Below, piece after piece: positions 48,601 to 60,600 of a DNA stretch of 64,000 nucleotides; the stretch's first letter is position 1; the number at the start of each line of letters is the position of its first letter. The position numbers and the translations under genes were made by a program. The notes beneath the pieces are model-generated. The model was not told the DNA's origin. It worked only from the letters and a program-made list of their open reading frames with translations, and did no database searches. Origin of the DNA: Endomychus coccineus (lineage: Eukaryota > Arthropoda > Insecta > Coleoptera > Endomychidae); the NCBI GenBank assembly GCA_958510875.1, contig OY294068.1, positions 157,516,388 to 157,580,387 of the forward strand, in the 5' to 3' direction.

Positions 48601-51600
48601 ATTTTTGCCTCATTCGATTTTGCTTGAAAAGCTTTAGAGATCGGGATGAAAATTATCAAAAATTAAATTTTTCTATAATTAAACAGCAAATTGACGTGTT
48701 GTAAAAAATATTTCTATTTTCCTATAGATTACGAATCTCCAATAGAAAATGTGGGTTTTTATTTGAAAAAAAAGTTACCCCATTAAACACCATACAAATT
48801 TAAAACCCATGATATGTACTTCTTGGGTAAAATAAACATCGAATATTCCAGGTAGTCAATAATCCTATTACTAAACAAATAATTACTTATAAATACGGTT
48901 ACGTATTCCTGGAGTTGAACTGAGATTTATCGAAGTTCTTGTAATAATGGATTGTTTTCAATAAATGATGTCTATCTTTATACTTTTCTATAGCTTCTAA
49001 TGTACCTGAAATGGTTCGTCGTTATGTTTTAAAAGAAACTCGATTTTGTAATTGTATATGTATGTTTGCAAGACATGATTTGCTACGGCGGACTTATCAA
49101 TGTTATTAGTACGAATATGATAGAAATGATCTTTAAACCTGGTAGGAATATTCCTATCAGTTAAGCCAACATAAGATTTATGACAGTTATTGATTTTATT
49201 TATCTCCATAACAATCCATTATTGCCAGTACTTCGATAAACTTCAGGCCCACTACAGGAACACGTATTCCTAAGTAATTATTTGTTTACTAATAGGATTG
49301 TTGACTACCTGGAATATTTGATGTTTATTTCAGCCAAGAATTAGCATAATGGCAGCTTTATTATTGGTTGTAATCAACAATTCCCGAAATTTGACCTACG
49401 TATTATATTTAAATGCGCTCAGAATGGTAAAACAAGGAACAAACCCATTACTTGTACTAGTTTCAGCGAACTAGACGAATTAGCCATGAAGGAGTAACTA
49501 TCTAAACTTTAGAATAGACATTCCATAGGAATTATAACGTGTTTAGGGAGGAAAGGAGTCATTAGTAACCGTATCCCATATTACAGATTTCAGAATATGT
49601 GTTTTCAAATTCAATTGATGTAACTAGTGGATATAACAATTATTCAAACACTACATCCGCATCCAAGAAGAAAAAAAACTATCACTGAAGCAGTTTTCGA
49701 CTACCAACTAGACATCATCCGTGTTACTGAATTATAAAAATTCACAGTTTAAGCAATAGATTAATTATCCAGTAATTAGTTTAGGTCTGGGCATTTCAAT
49801 ATTTTATATTTATTATCCAAGTGTTTAGAAAAATTTGAAATTTTAATGATTCAAAATGGTTTCTGATAATATCATTAAATGAACGTCCTGTTCCCAATTT
49901 TATAATTAAGGGCGATTTGCGAAGCCTGTAATAAAGACTGCATAGTTTATCGTTCTGAATTATGATTTGTTTGCCCAACAACATTTTACATTTTACTTAT
50001 TTTTGATTTTGATATTTCATCTTCAATTTTGTTAGAAGTCGGTCCAAATTTATAGGTCAGCGTTTCCAAAATTATTGTCCGCGGCCCGGTACCGGTTCTC
50101 ACAAAATATACGATTGGGCACTTCAACATATGCCTTACTAGAGCGTCTGTCATTTAAAGAACATTATAAATCAAATAACAATGGGAGAGGCCGCGTGAGG
50201 CCGTCCTGTGCGAACCAAATCCGAACGAATGTAAGAAGGAAGAAAAAATGGAGGCAACCATTGAAACAATTACTATGTGAAAATAACATGTTCTAATAGA
50301 ATAATTTCAAACATCCAAATTTTTAGAAAACCGATCAATCTGAAATACTTCTACAAATTTCTTTCTTCTATTAACAACATTAGTTAGGACTGATTCCGTC
50401 AAATCAAAACGATACATTTTGGGTTATCGATCCGTTCACAGTCAACATAGAAAATGAAGAAATATTTTAGTTAAATGAACAAGTAGATAATTCAATTGAA
50501 CTTTATGTGATACTGCTCTAATACAACCATTTGACAACGCCTCCCTAATTAGTTTTAGGTTAAGTTGTCACGAAAAGTATAAAAAAAGAAGAAAGCAGTC
50601 CGATTTTCGATGCCTTTTGTTACAACCCATAAGTGCGAAACTGGATTCTTTACATTATTTTTCTTACAAAATAACTATAGAAACAGACTGGATGTCGAGC
50701 TAGATTAGAGAATAAAATTAACTTCTTCCCATCCTGACGAGTTATTGTAAAAAGTAAATAGTTATTTATATTGTAATTTGCAACTGATTGATAAATGTGT
50801 CACAAAACACATCAATAACACCAGCCGACAGCCATTTTGTCCTTGGGACTAGACCGACATTTTTCGATTGTTTGGGTGTAAAATAGTACGAAAGTCGCCA
50901 TCTAACTCCTCAGACTTTGCTTTTGTTATTAGGATACGTAAAAAAGAATTTTTTTTTCAACTTTTTTTACATTACTTTAAAACAACGCAAGATAATTTGA
51001 ATCTGATAAAACTGCTTGAAAGGTTATAAACAGAGCTACATTTGGTATATAAATGACCTTGGTGTAATGAACGAAACCCTGATAAAAATCAATTTTTCCT
51101 TCAAAAAAACGCAAAAATCGCGTTTTTTCAACCACTTTTGCGATTTTAATCGGTTATAAAAAAACTACGCTAGATAGCTCAGATTTTTGCTGACCTGAAA
51201 GGGTATTAAATGGGCTACAAATTCTGTATGGCAAATGACCTTTGTAGAATAAACGAAACCCTGATACAAATCAATTTTTCTGTCAAAAAACGCAAAAATC
51301 GGTTATAAAAAAAAACTACGCTAGATAGCTCTGATCAGTTTCGCTGACCTGAAAGCCTATTCAATGAACTACAATTTCTGTATGGCACACCTCTGTCACT
51401 AGATGAAGTCTTTTAAATAATGGGTTTTGTTTGAAAAAATCGCGAAATTTGCATTTTTTAGTGCACAACACAGTTGAAATGTTTCATTCATTTGAATGCC
51501 TATAAAACGGGCAACAATTTCTACATGTCACACATCTGTATCGTGAACAGAAGTCTTTTAAACATTAATTTTTGTTTGAAAAAATCACGAAAGCTGCATT

Positions 51601-54600
51601 TTTTCGAACATTTTTTGTAATAGAAAAATGAAACTGCACCACGCAATTGAAATCCGTTTGTTGCATATGAAAGACTATAGAAGGGGCTTCAATGCCTGTA
51701 ACGCAAACATCGGTTACTTGAACGATGTAAAATAAAAATTCATTTTTCTTTTAAAAAATCAGGTTATTTTCTTTGCGCACTAAAAATGCAAATTTCACGA
51801 TTAAAAAAAAAACATTATTTAAAAGACTTCTAATCAAGTGACAGAGGTGTGCCATACAGAAATTTAATAGGCTTTCAGGTCAGCAAAACTGATCTGAGCT
51901 ATCTAGCGTAGTTTTTTTATATAACCGATTATAGCGTTTTTTTTGAAAGAAAAATTGATTTTTATCAGGGTTTCGTTCATTCTACAAAGGTCATTTATAT
52001 ACCAAATGTAGCTCTGTTTATAAGCTTTCAAGCTGTTTTATCAGATTCAAATTATCTTGCGTTGCTTCAAAGTTATAGTAAAAAAAGTAAAAAAATGCTT
52101 TTTCACGTTACCTAACCACAAAAGCAAAGTCCGAGGGGTTAGATGACGACTTTCCTACTATTTTACACCCAAACAATCGAAAAAAGTCGGTCTAGTCCCA
52201 AGGACAGAGAAAAAATCAAATTTTGTCGGCTAGTGTAATGTATAATGTATTATAGGGAAGTTTGAGGATATCATACAAAATTTATGATTACTTAGAAAAG
52301 TAGAGAGAAACTGGCTTTTAACCATACCACATTAAAATATATATAAGCCTCAAAATTTGTTATTATTAATTAGTATGTCTTTATTGCAACGATGATTTTT
52401 GTGTCAGAAGTTGTAATGGCTACTTAACAATCATATCCTGTATGTATAAGAGTGAACCGCGGGAAAAGATTACAGAAAACGGTCTCCTGTCGTAAAAAGT
52501 TTGGGAAACGCTGTATGTTATTTGTTAATAAATTATGTTACCGGTAATTGAGTTGAAATCGGTTGTTTTATACAATAATTAATGCACCTTCAAATGGAAA
52601 ATCGAAAAATTAATTCGCATTATAAAACATAATTCAGCAGTATAGCAGGATATATCCGTTTGAACAATTTGTATGTCAGCAATAAAGCCCACATCGAAGT
52701 TATTGAAAAAATAAATTACAACTAAATTTCAAATCCATAACAATAAGGTGGCTGTGAATAACTAAACAAAAAACACCTGTCAGTTGTAATGCTGGTATTG
52801 CTTGTTAATTTTGTTACTAATGGTTCTGAATTGATTATAATTTATGTTGGGAATCGTTTAATATAAGGCTACCTACATAAGGGCTGTATAAGTAGAAATA
52901 ATAATTATTCATTGACAATAAATTGAAATTATTCTTTAGCAGGGTAAAGAGCTCTTTTTGTAATTCAAGTTAATAAATTGAATTAAACTAGTAACGTTAG
53001 AAGTATTTTAACAAATAAATATACTGATACTTTGCTGAATATGACAAGAATAAAGGAATAAAACAAAATTGAATTTACATGAACTACTAACTCTAATTTT
53101 CTGACAATTATTCCGTCAGACAGTTTACAACCAGTTATTGAACATGTCCCTGTGTGACGAAGCAATTGTCAATAATTAAGCTTTGCAGTTCGTGTTTTAT
53201 TTCTTTTTCCTACATATTTTGAAAATTAATTTACATCAAATGAACGCCGAATCTATTGAGATATATATCACTAATTTTATAGGAACGTTAGATTGCATTT
53301 TCAATAACATACAACAAGGAATGTCACGTAAATTTGTAGATTATTCACATCAACCTGTGAAGAATGTAATGCGGTTATATATTGGTCAAACATGTAGTAA
53401 TTATTTGAGATCAGATATAAACAATTTTAATTCACTAGTCAAATTCAAATTTTGCTAAACACTTTTTGGACGAAGAATAAAATGTACTAATAATATTTAA
53501 AAATATTCAACAAAGAATTGTTTTGTTTAAAAATGGATATTATATTAATAATAACCTATGCCCAACCAAAGACAACGTTCAGTTCTAATCTTAGCGGGTT
53601 ATTTAAATTTTTCACTTAGTTGCAAATTAATCATGATTACCTTGAAATTGAAATCGAGGAATGCTTTAGCGACATTATTTCTACATTGGATACTTGTGAT
53701 GCCGTATTGAGTTATTATTTCCAACGGGTTCATCATTGTGACATGTTAGTGTTGATGGAGTCGTCATGCTGGAGATAGCCAAAGCGGATTAAAAGGAACA
53801 ATGAAAGTAGATGAGTGTTAGGTGAGGCGAGTGGACTATTTACCTGACTTTTCAGATCGGCTTTGCTACTGGCGATAGTAGGTGCAGCGGTGTCCCTCTG
53901 TTTTGGAGGAGCACTAAGCTGCGCCTTGAGGATCGGGGAGGCGGGGGATATGGGTTGCAGTTGTTGTGATTGTATGGGTTCGGGACTGTCGGCCGTTAAT
54001 ACCGTAATCACAGGAGTTGGGGAAGGAGCTGGCGGGGGTTGTTTTACTTTGACTACGTTCGCAGGCTTTCGATTGCGGCTGTTTCCCCCTTTCGGTACGG
54101 CGACCTTCGAGGGAATGGAAGATGGTTGGATACTGATTAACAGGGGTTGTGCTCGCACCTTTATACCATCGTAATACTGTGGCTCGTTCGGATTCGATGG
54201 CTTCATAGGATTCGGACCCACCGTCCCCCCAAATACTGACCTGAAAAATAAAAAGACTTCCGTCGTAATTTGTTCCTTGCCTTTTTCGGATTGTATGAGA
54301 AGTTATATCTTAATAAGAAACTATATAATACCACAGGTACTGGCACTATACTGAAATTGTAGTAATATTTAAAAAAGGAAAAACCGCTACCAATACTTCT
54401 ACATCACAATCTTTTCACGTTTGACAGTATCTTAGATTATATGATCCAAAAATATTGATCATATCACATGCCAGATAATTTACCTAAAAAAGATATGTCA
54501 AATTATATTTCCAATTTAACCATTTAAATCATACCGGGTTCAACTCTCTGTAACAATTATTATTATTTTAATTATTGCAAACTATACACAAAATCATATT

Positions 54601-57600
54601 CCTGTTCCTCTGAGTTGATTTTGTTCAATCAAAACTAATAGTTTGTTGTCTAGCTAACGGTTAAACCCTGAGACTGAGCAGGATTTGAATCAGTTCTCTG
54701 AAGGACAGAAGATAATAATTCTCTCGTCCTCTTTGTTGCTCTTCTCACGCGCCTGCCCAGTTATTCTTGTTTACAGCAGAAGGCGCGCGCAGCGACAGAG
54801 AGGACGGGAGAGTTATTGTCTTATGTCCTTCAAAGTTATATATCTCTATGTTTAAACCGTGTGTAGTAAATTTGAATTGAAACATCAAGCTCAAAAGTTA
54901 TCTATACACCTATGAAAACAAACGGTTAAGACAAAATTGATATGTTCTTATTCGTCATAGATCTACAGGATGAATGTTTTCGCATTACATAATAAAGAAT
55001 ACGAAATTAATTCCACAACTTATCTTCAATTGGACAAGTTCCTTTATAATATGAATATCTACTTGTTGGCAAGTTCAACTGACACCGGTTGTTTCGATAC
55101 ATTTTAAATAATAATTGATAATATCAACATACCTTACACAAAGCAACCAACGAGGGCAGCGACAAAAATTCCCGGCCCGACATAGAGTATCGCAGAGGGT
55201 TAGGTTAAAATGTTGATAATACACAAGTTGTAGTCTTATAATTCTTGGAAATAATAAAAATTGATTTTACTTCAATTACATTTCTTTCTGATCAAAGTCA
55301 AACGGTATCGAATGGGACAAGAATCCTTGGAAGACGACGCTAAGACAGGACGGAGGAGGTGATGACGAGACGACAAAATTGTCATGGTTGATGATCCCGT
55401 ATTAAGCTCTCAACTTTTGAAAGTGAAAAGTGCTTTGTCATAGGATATGAAAATTTGGTTCTCTACTAAGATTCTTTATCCAAAAAGGAGTTAAAAACAA
55501 GAGAGAAGCACACCAAGACATGTTTGGGTTCGCCAGTCGACGGTTATAGGTACGACCTTTGGGGATTGTGAGGAGGGCATTCCTCTTGCATATTTTAAAG
55601 AACGCAATACCACACATAATTAACGAGGACTGTTATGCAGCACTCATGTACAAATTACGAGTAAATATTCGAGAGAAAAGAAGTGGAAAACGCAAACAGC
55701 AATTCGGGAATGTGGTGTTGAACAAATCGCTCAGCAACCATTTCGTTCAGATACGACCCCCAGTAACTATTACCTGTTGGGAAGTTGAAAAAGGACCTCG
55801 GGGACGTCATTTCAGTGATGATGAAGAAGTGAAGGTTGCAGTTTCGGCGCATTTTGAAGACTAGGAATATTTCTTTAGCTGGATTGAATTGTTCTCGAAA
55901 CGATGTAAAAAGTTTTATTGTTAGTTTCTTCCATAGTAAGGTCGGGAATTGTTCGTGCCACCCTCGTATGTGTGGGTTATGCGAATGTAGGGTGATATCG
56001 GAATAAAGCAACAGAATTATGCAATCACCCAGACGTTTAGTATATTATTGCGCATACAAGTAAAGTTAATTTCTCTCAAATCAATATTTGATTTCCCATG
56101 TTCTCGACACAAAATCGTTGATATCATCATATTTCGAAATAGTATTTAATATTTTTATTTCTAATTAAATAAGAATGGCCTTCAGATAAATCAACTAGCA
56201 AATATGACCATCTGATAGCTCTGCGAAAGGTGTTTTCTAGATTGATTAAAATTTTTTTTGTCATCAGATGGTCGGATACAAGTGCAATAGTATCAAAATA
56301 CTGATAAATCTTAACACACAGCAGCTATCAGGATTTATTTTACTACAGTTGTCACTATTGGGTAAGTGCCTTTCATTGTTTAGTAAACGATTAAAATTAG
56401 TAGGCTGCGACAATGCACCAGAAATGTCGCAATTCGTGCCATCAATAAGTAGAAGAATGATGTTGAAATTGTGAGTTTGTACTAAAAAAAAATGATTGTT
56501 AGACCCCCACCGCTGGACCATTCTCATCCCACCAAGAAATAAAAACACTCACAAATACGTATTCGAGTAAATGCAAACCTATAGGGAAATTGGAACAGTA
56601 ACTGACCAACGAGAGTAGTTGGAGACGAAACAATGAAATATTTAATAAAAATTGCCGTGGACTAGCAAAACCTTCGAAGCTATGAAGTGAATAGCACCAG
56701 TATTTTCTGTATCTTACGTTACATTTTACTATATAGAAAATCGCAAGCAGAATCGAGGTGCTCTCGATTTGTCGCTTTCTAAAATTCTATGAATTATTTA
56801 TTTAGTTAACGTCTTTCTTATAATCCAAGCCTATTTAGCAATATTTGATTTTCCCTCAAGAACGTACATTCCTCTAATAGAACAGTTGATAAACAAGTAT
56901 GATGTTCCGTTAAAGAAATATGAAAATTTCATATTCGAAACTTCCAAAGGTAAAAGATTGCAGTTTTCGAAGATTTAATGCCGATTGATGGGTAATGATT
57001 CTATTATGCAGTGGCCATTTAAATCATAACATTATCATGGAAAAAAGTATTCGCAACTGACTTCACTGAATTTTTCCAGCGCGGTTAACTTTATTCCACA
57101 AAAGTGTCTGCCTTATTTTATAATCGCTTGAAGCACGACTCTATTATTGTATATGCTAAAGTAGTAATGCTCGTGCAGACGGATAGGCCAAAATTATTTC
57201 TGCTGCAGCCTACAGTGTTGCGCCAATTCGACGACGCTTACAGCAATTAGGTATACCAACAACCTGCCTGCACAGTATTTTACATACAGATTTCGGCCCA
57301 AAGGTTTAAAAAGAATTGAATTGACGCGTTGCAGACCACGAACGTCTTACGTTTGTTGATTGAATGTAGTAAATGCAGGTCTAGCAATTTCCTGATTTAC
57401 AGATTAGATAAGGTGTTCAGTAATCCTTCAGTAACCATTCAAGTGCTCAAGATAATAATATTACAGCGGTTTATCACGATAATGAGCCACAATTTTGTGA
57501 AACGGTGCCCTATTAATCTCTGTATATTCAGGAAGATCGTACAAATGGTGCAACAATAATTGATAATAGGTAATAAGAGTATCTGCAAGTAACCCTTATA

Positions 57601-60600
57601 AATAAGTCAGGGAAACTTGAGAAACCTTCCTTGTCATGACATTTGGAATTCACGACACAATTGAATGGTATCCGGTTCAAATAGACCGTGTCAAAATAAA
57701 AAACCAAGATACCTCCAAACTACTAAATTTAACCCTTCATTACAATTAGTTTCCAATAATCAATACATTTATTTTAAGAATTTAAATAAAGCATTTTAGA
57801 AATATGCTGAATGCCATATTTGAAAAAGTTAAATATATATACAGTGATAAAACATTATGCTAATCAATAAAAGACAAAAATTAACCAAGCTAACAAATTC
57901 TATTCATTAACCCATAGTGCATCTGTACAACTGCCGCATCTACACAATTTTATTGCAATAATTCCAGACGAGCTTGGCATTTGGCATTTTTGTGGGATAC
58001 AACTAATGGTATGTACAATGATTGCACTCTTAACATTTCAAAATTAGAAGATTTTGCACTTAGCATGTTTGAACCAGTCACCCTTGAATTATCCTTGCAT
58101 CTGCCTTGAAATATGGGAATGTTTACCACGTTTTTTCAAAATACTACAACGCATTAATGCCCATCGACAGTTTCGTTGACCCATCATTGTTGGAAAAAAA
58201 ATTTTGGTACAAATTCAGACTGGTACCTCATTCATGAAATTTTGTTTTTGATAGACGAAATACACTAACACTGTTTCGTCTAAGTATATTAGCACTAATT
58301 TCAACACAAAACGTGACTGTTGTTCCGACAGTTAAACTGTCATTAGTGGTAATATGAAAACAAATATAATATATATAAACTGATTTATTTGGCCAAAACT
58401 TATTTTATTTCTCAACATTAATCTCCTTGTAGTCCGATACACTTCGTCCAACATTTTCTAATTTTTCGATCCCTTCTAAATAACATGATTTCGGCAATCC
58501 TTTAAAATATGCGTGTTTCAGCGATGGTTCATTGTTGGAGCAAAATCTCTTTCCGCTGAGCCATTTCTTCAAGTTTGGAATTAGATGAAAATCGCAGCTT
58601 GTCTTGCGCGGAGCCTGAAACCGCAACCAGGCGCGTCCCCAGGAAGCGGATACGGGAATACTCAAGGCCCTGTTGCCAGCAGGGTCAAGGGTAGGAGTAG
58701 ACATGTTCACGCGGCCCAACAGGCACCCAGACCCTGGATAGACTATGGACTCCCAGTCACTAGTTCCTGACAAGAAGGTGACGGCTAGATTGTGGCTGAT
58801 ACGGATGATCCATATGTTTCAGAAGAGTAAGTTATCCCATCATAGATAACTTACTGAAACACATAGGAAATATTCAAAAGCGATAAAGTACTATAAACAC
58901 AGGAACGTTAATATTGGGAACAAACAATATTTTGGCATAAACAAAAACATCACAGGAAATATCCATAGCGAGATAAAGTACTGGAAACCCAGAAACCGTA
59001 ACATTGGTATAAACAGAAACACCATAGGAAGTTATCCACAGAGATAAATAACTAAGACAAAAAAATACCGTAAAATTGGGCATCAACCATATTACGGTAT
59101 AAACATAAGTAATCACGAGACAGAAAACTAGACAAATAGCGCTATATAGACAAATAAATCAGAAACAATCAAACATTAACCATCAACGGAAACACGAACG
59201 TGAGCAACTACGTAAAATCAACGTAAAATATATAGTTAAACATACAGTGATGTAACATCAAGAAACACAAAAAGACGCAGTTCATACCCTGAAGTAATGC
59301 GAAAATCGGTTCCAGGGTAACCAGGGTATTGTTGAAGATCGGAGTTGTTTTAGCAGGTATGCTGTAACTTAGAGTGAGTCTTGCACTACCAGTAAAGATA
59401 GATTTAAACTGCTGGTGTGCATGAAGCGTTTCCTCTCCACAGAAAAAAAAAGATATAAATCGCAGGGGACCAAATCTGGAGGAAATCTGGTGGATGACTA
59501 ACCAATTCGATTTTGCCATTGCGACTGCGGACCTGTGCGTTGTCCTGGTGGAAGAGCACTTTTTTCTTTGCCAAATGTGGCCACTTTCGCTTCAAATCGG
59601 GGTCGAATCGATCCAACAGCTCTGCATAATATACGCCGGTGATCGTTTTGCCCTTTTCAAGATAATTGATGTGGGCGATACCGTGTGCATTCTAAACAAC
59701 TATCGCAATGACTTTGTTGGCCAATAAACCCACTTTGGCATATTTCGGCTTCAGTCCACTGTTTCGACTGTTCTTTAGTCTCTGGTGACTTGTCATCAAT
59801 CCATGTTTCGTCCACGGTTAAGAAAAAAAAGTCCTCATCGCGCTTGAACATCGCCAAACACTCCTGGCAGACAGCTTTCTCACATCCGAAAATTTATTCA
59901 AAATGTTCCGTACCCGTTCGGTTGAGATGCACTTAGCCTCAGCAATCTCGTGCACTTCAACTCGCCGATCGTCCAATATCATACCATGGATTTTATCGAC
60001 GATTTCTGACGTTGTAACCTCAATTGGACGACCGGAACACGTTCGGCGTTCTTTGTGGTCATAATACCACAACGAAAATCAGTAAACCACTTGTGAACCG
60101 TTTCAATCGATGGTGAGAAGTCCCCATAATGTTTACTAAGCGATGCTCTGGTTTGCGTAATGTTTTTTCCACGCAAGAAATAATGTTTAATCAAGACGCG
60201 AAATTCACTTTTTTCCATGTCAACAAAAGTCTTAAGGTTGCTTGATTTCGATGGGTGCCAAAACAGAACTGAATGACACATCAGCCAGAAAATTTAAATG
60301 CGTCCTAGTTAAAAATACTACATCACAAATGTCGCATCGGATTTTTGATTGTGGCGCCATCTGTTTTATTTTTCAGCGGCTTTAAACCTTGCCGTCATAC
60401 ATAGAAAAAACAGAATTTATTTATTTCCTTGTTAATATGATGAATTACCATAAAGTAACGGCTCAAACTATTATTTACACAAATTATTTTTCGTGGTTGA
60501 CCATTATTGTCCATAAATATTTTAATTTTTGATACAAAAAATTAGCATTTGCGGGTGCGAATACGTTTTCTGGAAAACTGGTTGAAACATTCAGGATGAA

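Noticed and set aside
53183..53458. 91-codon frame with LYIGQTCSNYLRSDIN resembling GIY-YIG
   Set aside because: Only one short motif fits; the expected upstream and downstream conserved blocks are absent, so I do not call a Penelope endonuclease here.
54781..54815. GC-rich patch as a CpG promoter
   Set aside because: It lies within the loop side of the 54700-54831 hairpin MITE and has no associated exon.
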